A stretch of DNA of 64,000 nucleotides, from positions 66,290 through 130,289 of the forward strand of contig VWYX01000389.1 of assembly GCA_013396525.1 (NCBI GenBank), written 5' to 3'. This document shows, piece by piece, positions 23,680-34,728 of the stretch. The DNA comes from Chaetorhynchus papuensis. Its lineage: Eukaryota; Chordata; Aves; Passeriformes; Rhipiduridae. The position numbers and the translations under genes were made by a program. The stretch's first letter is position 1, and every line of letters begins with the position of its first letter. The notes beneath the pieces are model-generated. The model saw nothing but the letters and a program-made list of their open reading frames with translations. It had not been told where the DNA came from and made no database searches.

Positions 23680-26397
23680 ACATTTTTTTATGATCAACTA
23701 GACAGCACCTGATCACATTACCACGTTTTATCTGCCACCTCTCTGATATTTCATTTTTACTCAAGGCTTGTAGCTAATTCTAGATAATGTAGCAAATGAC
23801 CAGGAGAGAATAGGTCAAATTCAACAGTTATAGATATACCAAAAGTGAGGTTTCTTTTATATTCAGTATTATTTTTTATTAGAGTCACACACTTAAATTG
23901 CAAACAATATAAAAAGAAAATAAAAAAGAAAATAAATCCCTCACAAAATAATGTATTAAGACCAAAATACGTCTCACATAATTTGTTAAAAATTCAGTGG
24001 GATTCAGTGGAATTTGTTCAGGGAATCAGGTTTGCTAAGAAATGCCTACCAAATGCTTGAGCAACTTTTGATGGCAGGAAAATAAAAATAAAGAATTTAT
24101 AGATCTTAATTCCAAAAAATGGGAAACAATTACAATGTTTTCAAAACAGAAATGGCCAAAGATGCAAAAGGCATATTCTGAGGAAATAGAGGTTATTTTC
24201 TTCTCATCAGGTACTTTTAAATCCTGTCTGATAAATATTTTAGATACCCACTATTTTTAAGTGTTCATGTGATTATTGGAGCTGTGTCAAGGTTAGTGCT
24301 TTGGTAATTGGGCTGAACTTCTGCAGTAGCACATCAGCTGCTCTAGAGACCCTCAAACTACCTAGGCTGTGTTAGCAGGCTCCCCTGTAGGACCTCACTT
24401 TTGGGATCACAGGTGAATGGAGGTCTTCTTCACTGGCTTCATTACGTCCCATTTCTATAATATCCTCATGACAGGTATAAGGTTTCCTAACCTGAAAAAA
24501 TAATGTGTAAAAATATGTGTACGTGTTCTGTGCTGGGTAGAACACGGTTTAGTCATAACAGCAAGGAACAGGAAAATGTGTGCCGGGACACGCAGATTAG
24601 GAGGTGGTGCTGTGCATCAAGAGCACAACTGGAGAGTTCCTTGTAGCACTTTGAGATGATTGAACCAAAGTTGCAAAAGAGTGTTAAAAATGTGGGGTTT
24701 GGACAGTAGCATAGCAAAGTGCTGTTTTGTCCTCTATTCATTGTCTATATGATAACTAAAATGCCTTTTGTGTATTTTTGACCCTTTCCAGTTTTATTTC
24801 AAAACTCAACAATTACTAATGTCTAAACTACGTCCTCGCAGCTAATTTTAACATTTCCTTTACAGACTTGGGGGGTTTTTTAGTAGCTTGTTTTTTTTCC
24901 TTTCAGAGGAAGCCCTTAATGTAACATTTTTGTTACAGACACCATGTTTCTGCTAAAAACAATTACTGATATTTGGAGGCCTTCTCTCTAGCATCTTCAG
25001 ACAAATCAGAGTGACCTGGAGCCATGCTTCTTGGCCTCTTGTGTGTAAATTAGTCGCTTTTCCAAGATTTCCTCCCAGAAATGCATTAACAGAGAACTCC
25101 TAAGTTTTGCATACCACAGAAACTCTGATTCTGTGGAAAGCCCTTGCAAATGGAAATGGAAATACCTGCATATTTCTCTGAGAAGGTTGGCATTAATTTG
25201 TACATTTTTTCATCACATTAAAAAGCTAGAATAACATGCATAAATTGTAAAATTGATCGTTACATATGTCTTCACCAGAATAATTTTTAAAAGCAAATAT
25301 TTTTTCATTATCTTCATTTTGCAACATTTATTTTTTCTTGAAAATGCAAAAACTATAGTGAACTTCTCATGGTGATCAAGCAAGCTGCTTCACACCTTCC
25401 ATACTGTGAAAAAGAAAGTTTGTTTGGCCATTGATAATAAAATAGATTATTCTGATGTGCAAGTAAACCATATTTGCATGGAGTCTGAAACCTTGCAAAT
25501 CAGCTCAGGCAGATACGGTGGTTTTGGCAAGTGTCCCTGTAATCAATGACAAGCAGACATGACAAGGTGCTATAAAACATCATTAAACAACAAACACATG
25601 TACAGCAAAGGGTGTGTATCAGATCCCAGTTTACAGCGCAGAGATAAGGAACACTAACCAATCTGTTCTGTGCATAATTTGATTATCAGTGTAGGTGAAC
25701 AGTAATAAATAATAATTTCTCTGAATATGTGCAATATATGTATAAAATTTCTGAAGTGAGTCAAGAAAGGTGAAATATTGCACAATCTAAAAACTTCTGT
25801 TTCCCATAGTATGCAAAGTATGGCTCAGGATTATACAAGAATGTTCTTATCAAATGGCTTATAATAATTTAAAACAAAGGCATTCATCTAAGGGAGTATT
25901 GTTAAAGAATACAGTAATTGTCACAGTGTTTATTCTCCTACAACCTATTCTTTGTAAACACAGAAGAATGTTGGTCTAAGAAGCAACACCCTGGGAGACA
26001 GCCTTTGTGTGTGAGAAATTATTCTCAACATTGTGTCTGGATGAGAAAGAAAGTTTCATATCCTAAGGGCAAATTTATAATTAGAATGATGTAACTGAAT
26101 CAAAGACATTGTTTCTTAAGAAACTGAGACATTAGTCTGCAGAGGTTATTTTAGGGTGGGGCAGAGGGTGATACTAGGTTTATTCCATTATTAAGAAACC
26201 ATTTTTCTCTATGCTGTGGATTTTTGTTTGTTGTTTTTTATTGTCCTTTCGTTAGTATTTATTAATTTGTGTTCTTCTTCCTTGTGGAAGTATAGTTTTT
26301 CCTTCTTGTCACGGAGTGGCACACACATGTATACACTCAGTGCAAGTGGAAAGAAAAGCTGCCCTGGCTGCTCTTCCCATCACAGTTTGCCTGCTGG
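23680..26397. other. Intergenic AT-rich sequence
   Basis: No plus-strand gene visible. A TTTATT at 23873-23880 would read as AATAAA on the minus strand, about 500 bases beyond the candidate minus exon at 24372-24491. That exon is listed separately. The rest holds nothing I can identify. Confidence 0.6.
24372..24491 (-). CDS. Candidate minus-strand exon, unidentified
   Basis: On the minus strand a strong acceptor (ACACATTATTTTTTCAG) is followed by a 39-codon frame, VRKPYTCHEDIIEMGRNEAS then EEDLHSPVIPKVRSYRGAC, and a TAA stop. A donor-like GTGAGG follows the lysine after PVIP, so it could also be an internal exon of 31 codons. The other two frames contain early stops. The acidic composition looks protein-like but I recognise no family. 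No upstream exon is securely linked. Chance remains a serious alternative. Confidence 0.22.
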   Translation of the reverse strand, partial: VRKPYTCHEDIIEMGRNEASEEDLHSPVIPKVRSYRGAC

Positions 26398-26645
26398 TCA
26401 CTGGATCAGTCTGCGTGCTGAGGCTGGTGTTACTACTTCAACAGCTGCACCTTGGAGTGTCTGCAGGGCTTCTGTGACACCGTGCAAAGGAAACGCTCCC
26501 AGAGGCCTGCGAGTCATCCCTGGTGATGACTGACCAAGGGCTTCAGAGAGGGCTTTGAATTCAGCAGCGACAGTGTCTCCGGAAGTGCTCACAGTGAGTT
26601 CATGTACAAGATCTTGCACTGGAACGGGTAACACGCCTGTGTGTC
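26398..26645 (-). CDS. Candidate minus-strand terminal exon, unidentified
   Basis: On the minus strand an acceptor CCATGTATTTACTTTACAG is followed by two bases and then an 81-codon frame to TGA. It reads HTGVLPVPVQDLVHELTVST, later EFKALSEALGQSSPGMTRRP and GVTEALQTLQGAAVEVVTPA. The balanced, helix-like composition resembles a soluble protein. Plus-strand TTTATT motifs near 26238-26263 would be AATAAA signals about 140-160 bases past the stop. It sits head-to-head with ITGA2, whose CpG island could serve both directions. I cannot name a family, and a plus-strand open frame overlaps it, so chance is possible. Confidence 0.28.
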
Positions 26646-27599
26646 CTGTAAAGTAAATACATGGAAGAATTCAGTGTAAGTTATACAAAGACAGGTCAAT
26701 GCTGCACTTCCATCAAGTGAATTTTAACATCCTGATGGAGATTTCTTTAACCACATGATGTCCATATAAAACCCATGTCTGAAAACTGCCTGTTGAATCA
26801 TTCCACCTGTTGACAAGTTTCTTCATTTTAACTTACAACTCCGAATGTTAAAAACAAATAAGAAGCTGAGAGAATACGTGTAGGCCTTAAATAATAGCTA
26901 CAATATGTCACATCTAAAGGGCCATGACCTAGATGCTGAGAAGGGTGAAGGAAGGAAGAATTTCTGTTTCAATTTGCCAGGCAAACTGTCTTTTTCATTA
27001 CACAATGTTAAGGCCAAGAAGTTCAAATTATTCAGCAGAATTCATTGTACAAAATGAAATACATTCCGTATGAAAAGGTAATGCCATGAATTTTGATATT
27101 TACTGGAACTGTGGGATGGAGAAAAAGCATGTTTCTCAAATACTCTGCACACACAGTATTCAAACAGTGCTGACGAGGCTAGGCAGGATGAAAGTTACAT
27201 AGTACTTTGCATAAGAATTCTTTCTGATTTTTTAGGAAGTCAAACTCCTCACCCCCCTATTTTTACTGGCTTCAATTCTCTTTGTCTTCCTGGATATTGG
27301 CCTGACACCTAAGACAACGTAGGCAGTTATTTTGCCTAGGCAATACATCCTCACCATCATTGCCAACTTCGAAGACAGTTGTATGGCAAGGCTTCTGGGT
27401 CCTGTTGCACTACTGCATAGCTGGGGGTATATTCTGCAGGAATTTCATTTAAAGAAAAAGATATAGACTCAACGTCACTAAACGTGCAATTCAATACTCG
27501 AGCAAGTGTTAAACATCCACTCTACATTTTTCAATAAACTCAGGTTTAAAGACTATTCTGCAGGTTTCTGCCACCAAAGAAAAAGAGGCATTCCCACCC
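26646..27599. other. Region between the candidate minus exon and the ITGA2 CpG island
   Basis: AT-rich. On the minus strand a donor-like GATGATG|GTGAGG lies at 27354-27361. Just upstream of it, two alternative open frames cover 27355-27480: KPCHTTVFEVGNDG and SLNEIPAEYTPSYAVVQQDP. Neither has a convincing acceptor. Nothing else identified. Confidence 0.4.
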
Positions 27600-28024
27600 C
27601 TCCAAAGCTCTGTTGTCCAGGGTACTCCGGGCGGGGGTGGTGGGTGTCCCGATCCCGGAGCCCTCCTTTCAGCGCAGCGATGAGCCTCGGGCAGCGCCAG
27701 GCGGGGCGAGCGCGGGGGGCTCTCCTCCAGGGAATGAAACTAAGGGAGAACCGCCGGGAGCGACCCGGCTGCAGAGCCTGCAGGGGACAGCACCGCCGGC
27801 AGCGCCGCGGGTGCGGGGCGAGGGGCAGGGGACGGGAGGAGCTGCCTCCGGCCCCTCCACGGCCGTGGACCGCAGGGGGCGTGGAGGAGGAGGAGGAGGA
27901 GGAGGAGGAAAAGAAGGAGGAGGAGGAGTATTTGGGGGCGGCTCGGAGCAGGTGGCGCTCAGTGTCGCGCTGGGAGGCGGCCAGCTCGGGAGCGGCACCG
28001 GCCCGACCTCGCACCGCGCCGGAC
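27600..28024 (+). promoter_or_regulatory. ITGA2: ITGA2 CpG-island promoter and 5' UTR
   Basis: The sequence turns abruptly GC- and CpG-rich, unlike the AT-rich flanks, and ends at the exon 1 ATG. GC-box-like Sp1 sites include GGGGGCGTGG near 27876 and GGGGGCGGCT near 27933. I see no TATA box at a sensible distance. The human ITGA2 promoter is also TATA-less and Sp1-driven (established knowledge). The transcription start cannot be placed from sequence. The island extends to about 28260, into intron 1. Long open frames here on both strands reflect high GC and are not called genes. Confidence 0.85.
27882..27929 (+). repeat. (GGA)n purine tract in ITGA2 5' flank/5' UTR
   Basis: GGA triplets interrupted once by AAAAGAA, ending about 95 bases before the start codon. 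An unbroken purine run on one strand can form triplex or G-rich structures and is prone to length change. Confidence 0.95.
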
Positions 28025-28070
28025 ATGGGCTCCGCGGGCGCGGCGCTGCCGCCCCTGCTCCTCGCCATGG
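28025..28070 (+). CDS. ITGA2: ITGA2 exon 1 (signal peptide start)
   Basis: ATG at 28025 in the context GGACATGG, followed by MGSAGAALPPLLLAM plus one base and a GTACGT donor. With exon 2 the leader reads MGSAGAALPPLLLAMGILHN then CCEA, before the mature start YNVGL. That gives 24 residues against about 29 in human. The leucine core and GIL.CC match the human leader ending QGILNCCLA. No other ATG in this frame gives a leader of suitable form. Confidence 0.9.
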
Positions 28071-28095
28071 GTACGTCCGTCTGTCCCTCCGCTTC

Positions 28096-28133
28096 GGGAG
28101 GGAGGGAGGGAGGAAGGAAGGAGGGAGGAAAGG
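28096..28133 (+). repeat. G-run tract, perfect G-quadruplex motif, in ITGA2 intron 1
   Basis: Four GGG runs separated by single A bases at 28096-28110, followed by GGAA/GGGA units. It begins 25 bases after the exon 1 donor, on the transcribed RNA's own strand, so it could fold in the nascent RNA. Confidence 0.93.
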
Positions 28134-31100
28134 TCCACCCGCGGGTGCGAGGTGCGGAGCGGGGGGCGGCCGCTGCCGGGGCCGGGCAGAGACGCGCGGT
28201 GGATGCGCGGCTGCGAGCTGGTGGGCTGTGGATGCGTGCGAGCGCGATGCATCGGCGGCGATTTTAAAGCAGGTTAAACTCCTGGAGTGCCACGAATTTC
28301 ACTGTCCCGTAAATGGAGTGTGTGTGCGCTGGCGCGGAGGGAACGGGAGCAGTCTGATGTGTGAATTTAGGGTTATATGATGTTTATACCTTTTTAAGCA
28401 CGAAGATGATATTCTCTTTGTGAATGCTGATCCTAATTTCCAAGAGTCCTCTAGGTCTGTTACCACCCTGTTGGGCAGATGTTGTTCCTTGGAAAAGGAT
28501 AGGGAAACTTGAAATCTCCTTCTTCTCTTGGCTAGCTTAATTACCATTACATATATTTTCCTGGGAACTATAAGCAATCATAGTCACTTGCCATGAGCAA
28601 ATTCCCAGGCAGTTTCAGCGTTTTAATATTACTGTATACTCTCACAAACCCTTAATTAGCAAGTCACCGAAGAGGCAGCATGAAAATGAGTTTTCACTGA
28701 TGAGCTGTTCCAACTTGTCCTTTCAGTAACTATAGCGAACACTGCAGTGGAATGTGTGGCTGCAGGGTATGAAATAAAATACAAAAATATTAACCTGTGA
28801 TGTGATATGCAGTACACAAACAACCTGATATTTTTCTAAAAAAATAAAAATTCTGAAAAGTACCAGTGGGCAAAACATTCCACCCTGTACTCTTGCTGAA
28901 TCTATCCTTTATTCTCCTGATTACAGCTACTGCAAACCAGAACCATCAACTTTCCCTGTAATTCATGGGGTCTTAAGACTTGCAAAGTTTGCAGAGCAGT
29001 GCTGAAAGCAGAAGATAAGGACTGATTTTGAGAGGAGGATTCCCCTGGCATTGCGAATGACAGAAGTGGGATAGGTCTATTTTATTCAGGCATTATCCAT
29101 TATTTATCTTAATTTATACGTCTGAAAGCTGTCATAATTTTGATTTCAGACATGTCATGACATTTGATGTCAGCAGATGCAATTACCAAGTTAATACTTG
29201 CTCAGACATTTTTGATCTTTTAGAAGTAGCAAGGAAAATAAATTCTCAGGACAGGAGAGTTTTCCCTAAGTGTTTTTTGGAGTTCTGCTAGGGTGGTACT
29301 CTTGTAGCTCCTCCACAATAATTTTCAAATTACTTGAATCCTACTGAACTTGTTTACTTTCAAAGGTGCTATTCTTGAATTTAATTTGGATATCTTAGCT
29401 GAGTTAGTAATTACTTCAAGAAAATATTCCAAGTTATTCCAAACTTGATTTTATGTCACTTTATTAACTTCCCATATATCAGCTGTATTAAATGGATCAC
29501 ATGGGGTGCTTTGTTGCATCTCCAAATTCAACTAAAATTAGTACAACAGTGAAGTAGTGGGTTACTCTTTGTTGATGTCTACTTTTGTGTCTGGAAAGTT
29601 ACTAAGACTTTGTAGATACTACAAGAAGAAGAGATCTGAAACAGAACTACCGTTTTGATAATATGACTTTGCTACCAACCTTGTTAGTTGTTGACCAAAA
29701 AGTATATAGCATAGAGAAGTAGATTAGGTTAAGAGGAATAAATGATGCATTAACAGGACAACTCATGCAACAAGCTCAAAGCTTTTCTGTTGTTAAATGC
29801 TGCTGATAGATTTGCCACGTCCAGTTCTTTAAATTTACATTTTAGCATCCATTTTTTTTCCTTATCCTGTCCTTAAAAGTCAGAGCCAAAACAGCCCAGC
29901 TCTCCCTGAGAGTGAGGCCAGTGGAAAATACAGTAGCTTTCCTGGGCTCAATTCTGGTAACATTTTCTTTGGAAAGCTCTAGTGCCCTCATACTTCAGAG
30001 GAGATATTTGAAATTTGGCAGGAAGGTACTATTTGCATTGTCTACCTAAATTTGGCCAAGTAACAAGTCTTTGCAAAACTGTATTCCTCTGGAAAGAAAT
30101 GCATTTTTATCAGCTAGATTCTAACTTAATTTATCTCCACCTTGTTGTGCACCTTAGTCAGATGTTTCTGTGTGAGGTCTTAGCTCTACACCTGTAAACA
30201 AAAAAACTTTCGCTCTTGACTTCTCATGTTATTTGTTATTTTTACAGCAATATCCATTGTTATTTAAGTCACTCTGCTTTCCAGTTTGCTTCTGGATGGT
30301 AGTCTGCTGACTGTCAGTACTGCATGCTCTTAACTGCTTCCTGGGCTTCAGATGAATCAGCTTGTTCTCCTTTTTATAAGAATCATTCACTTTAGAGTGA
30401 ATCACCAACTGATAGTGTTGGAGGATCATACCTAGGGGAGGAAGTAAAATTTGGGGTGTCCTCATCTGTACTGTCTCAGCAGGACTTCATGTTGAAGTCT
30501 ACTGTACACCTTCCTCCAGCAATCCAGGCTGTGAATGATAAAACTCTTAGCACATCGGTAAAATCTCCACTCTGTGGTGAGTGTGAGGTACACATCCCTT
30601 GAACTCTTTAGCTCTGAAATGAAAAATTGCCACAACATAAGGGTTATGCCTTTTGAACTACAGGTCTACCACAAGTGCCGTGGATTCTCAAATCTCCCTG
30701 TGGGACCCAGGCAGTCTGAAGGAGAAAACAGGTCAATCTGAAATTGGGGGTGGGGTGTGAGTGTATTTCTCTGAAAAGTAGAATAGAGGATTTCCAATGC
30801 TGGGGACCTTGTAAATAATGAGTTGTAAGGCTCTATAGAGGAATAGGAGACCCTACTTCCAAACTCTTTTTCTTTGGTATGCTTTTGTTTAAACTGTGAT
30901 GGAAGCTATGACAATGGCATTTAACATGCAGAAGTTGGAAAGTGCCCAAGGTTAGCCACCTGGATTTGTCTCTTTTGCACATTAGTGCATCTTGCTGTCA
31001 CTACCTACAAACAGAGAAAGATATTGTGACCAGAGAATGAGCTGGAACCCCTGCCTTGCTTAGTTTTGAAATTAGAAACTGGTCTAGTGAGTGAAGATGA

Positions 31101-34100
31101 AATGAAGATGAAATTAAGAGAAATAGGTTTTTTTTTCTTACAAAAGTGGATTCTCTCTCTCTTTCTTTCTTTTATTTTTTTTTCCACAAAAGCTGAGTAC
31201 AATTTCAGACGAGTCATTTAAATCAAATCTTTGACATGTGGTTGGAGCTTTTGTGTTCTTCTCTTTCTCTTTGCTCAGCCAGGGGTTCTCAAAACTGAAG
31301 CTGCGTTTTCACGATCTGGTTAAGCTGACCTGAATGTTGAGCTGACGCTGCAAGGACATTTCATCCACTCCTGGTTGCATGTTTCCACCAGTTACTCTGT
31401 GCTATCACTATGGCTTAGTCTGGGGAACAGGTCATGGACCCATTTGCTTGAATAATTTTTTCCCCCTTTTGAGCCAGGTTAGTTTTGGAGATGAGCTAAA
31501 CTGATCCTGCTCACTTAAGCAATTTATTTGTTAGTGTTGGCACAGGGGACAGGCAGAACCCGTGACCAGAGAAGGAAGGAAAGCTGGAAACGTCCCTTTC
31601 ACTGGTAGCTGTCACTTCCACTGGCTTGAGCTTGTTGTGCAAGTACATCTTGACATGCAAACTGCTCTGTATTGACAGCTGTGACTGAAGTCAATGGAAA
31701 TGTGAAATTTCAATTTGAATGTGAAAAAAAAAAGGTTCTAGCTGTATCACTAGGTATCCAAAAGTGGTAAGTACATTTGGTTTGTTGTTTTTATTGTTCT
31801 TGTTGTTGGGTTTTTTTTTAATGGAGCTAAGGATGATCTCTCATTTCACTTGAGGGTTGAAAAATAAAACCTCAGTCACGTGCAAATACTTAAATGTTTG
31901 TGGTCAAGATATGTAGGCAATAATCCACAAGGAAGGTGCTAAGGTTAAAATCATACATAAAAAGTATATGGCATGTACAGAGCAGAAAGTACTAAACTGA
32001 TAACTGAATAGCAAATGAAAATTGAACATTTGATGCAATAAATGAAGCTAAAAGCTGGGACGAATATGCAAGGCACGATTTTAACGTGCATGCATGCACA
32101 CCAACTTAAATCTGTTATTTTGATTTCTGCCTTTCTCTTTTGTGATCACATTTTGATACCTACCTGTCTTATTATCATATTTGTGAGTAATGTTAATGTT
32201 AAAAATCATTCTATAATCTGAAGATGAAAGCAGGACCCAAATATGAATTCTTCTTAAAGTAAAACTGTCTCTAGTTTTTCCTTCTTTCTGAGGTAGCAAG
32301 TAGTGGGAGCACTATTACATATTATTTTTGGAGTGTTGCCTTTCACAGCATTGCAGATGGAAGTAAGGCTTCATTCATACTGCATTACAGGACTTGTATT
32401 TTGTATTTTGTTTATTTTAGAAAGCATACAGGGTATTACCATCAGACACCTAAACACATTAACAGTTAATATTTATTTGTGCATAATTTGGTCAAAGTCA
32501 ACATGAGATCCTACCAACACGTTTTAACTGTATGCTGCCTCTCTCTGGAACAACCTGTGAATTGTTCTTTGCTTTTTTTGATTCAGTGTCACAGAACTTT
32601 AATTTAAGAAGTTAAAAAAGTAAAAGTACAGCTACTCCTTGTTTTCATTGTGCTTCCTAGCCACTATATAAATATTATTCATTGCGGTCTTTCTTCACTA
32701 TTGTTATTTTGAATGAATGAAAGTGGAGTTTGCGTGTACTTCATGTAATATATTTTCTTGAGAGCTAATAACTGGAATTAGTTAAGTGTAATGGCTTCAT
32801 GTCCATACAGCTAAGTGTGAATAAAGTACTTTCCTTTAGGATTAATGCAGGTAAGAGGGAGTTTCTGCATCTTCAGATGAGTGAAGCAAGTAATTTTCCC
32901 CAGCAGAAATCTTGTGCAGCCTCTATCCAGTGTTGTTATTTTCATTTAAAGGTTTCCTTTGTTAGGCTCTGTGCAGGCTGGTTCCCATTTCCATGGTGAC
33001 CGTGCTGAAATGCAGACAGGACACAGGCGGGATTCTCATCGGCATAGCCATGCACTTGCATACCAACACATGTTATCTGCTTGGCTTAGGACATTTCCAT
33101 TAGCAGTCTTAATGTTTAGAGCTTCTTTTTCTCATGGAGATCTTTGGCCTTGCAATACCACACAGTGTTGGGATTTCAGACCATGTGCAGCAAGACAGAA
33201 CAAGTTGATAAGCTTATTTTTTGTGTAAATAATTTGGCTCTACTGTTCCAATTTAAATTAGTCAAGGACATCACAGAACTTTCTGACCCTTAGTTTTGGG
33301 GGTTTTTTTCTATTAAAAATGATAACACAGAAGGAATTTTATTTATAAAACCTTAGGTGAAAGANGAAAGACTGACATATATCTGTGCTTAATAGTTATA
33401 GGGACATATCCCTTCTCAAGGCACTTATAAAAGGATAATAAAAATAGGTGAGTGTGAATTAAGATAAATGATACCTTCTGTCTGTATAGGTTGAGTGTGA
33501 GTATGTATCTTTGTGAAGAAATATGCAATAATATTCTTCCTGCTCATACTGCCCTCATTTTGTGGAGGTGGAGAATACTAAAGGCATCTAGTGGACTAAA
33601 TATAGGCATTTCCCTTGATTCCAAATCAGGCTGTGATTTCTGACTTGATAAATAATCTCAATATTCTAAGTGCTGGTAATTGTAATTTTGAATTATTCCC
33701 TGAGTAGCATTTTGGGATCTTCAGAGGAGAAAATTTTATTTTCTCCTGGAGATGCATATGCTGTAAAAATATAGTAAGACTTGCATATTATTTAGGACTT
33801 AAAAGAGCAGGCAAAGAAGTAGGATCAACACAGCCTCTTTGAATGGAGGATGAGCAAAGACATTTTGTGTACAACTGAATGGCATCTGCATGGTTGAATG
33901 TCACACATGATGAATGTCACGGATTCTTTTGTCCCTTTCAAATTGCTGTTAGACAGGGTGAAGGGCTTGGAAGTTATGCACAGCCCTGATGGAACTCTTG
34001 CCTTATTCCTGATTTATTTTGCCCTTTGCAACCTGCTTCCAAGTTTATCATTCATCCCTTATGTCACACAGTTGTACGCCTTTTTTTTTTCTTAATCACA

Positions 34101-34658
34101 CAGATCTCCTTGGATAATGGAGTTGGTTATTTCTAAGGAATAACAGACCATGAAGAAATCTTGAGAAAAACTACTGTCAACAGCACACTTCAGGGAGGGA
34201 GCATATTGCACGGCAGAAATACCTAAGGAAATAGTGGAGTTTGAGGATGGGGAGGTGGCTGGGGGGTGGATGGCTGTGAAGGGTTGAATTAGGTTCTTAC
34301 CATTCAAGCATATGACAGCTAACCTATCTGCCTGTCTAGCTGTCTCTCTCAGACATGAGTGACCCTAAGCAAGAAAGCTGGCGGTGGTTGATGCTGTGTT
34401 CAGACTGCAATGCAAAGCTGTGTGTAATGATAAGACTGCAGATGAGCAGTTATGGATTACCTGGTAAATTACTACCTCAGCCAGCTGCAAGATAAATCTT
34501 CTTACCTGTCTGAGGAGCAGTTGACTTGTGCTAGGCCTGCATGTCTAGTTAAGCTAAGGATGCTGTCACTGGGACTTGTTAACCCAGCACTTCCTGGGGG
34601 ATCTTGCTGTGCCATGCTCTGTGCTGCCTGAAGTAAGGCAGCTGCATGCAGGTAAACC

Positions 34659-34728
34659 AGCAGAATTAGCTATCAGTGTGTCTAAATTTCCACAGCAGAA
34701 TTATCTATCAGTGTGTCTAAATTTCCAC
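34659..34728. repeat. 35-bp tandem duplication (two copies)
   Basis: Two head-to-tail copies of a 35-base unit starting AGCAGAATTA and ending AAATTTCCAC. They differ at one position (G in the first, T in the second). A recent local duplication in ITGA2 intron 1. Confidence 0.95.

Noticed and set aside
27506..28380. Long open frames of 171-255 codons around the ITGA2 promoter
   Set aside because: Gly/Ala/Arg/Pro-rich frames on both strands explained by GC richness and the GGA repeat. Only the short exon 1 frame from 28025 is supported.
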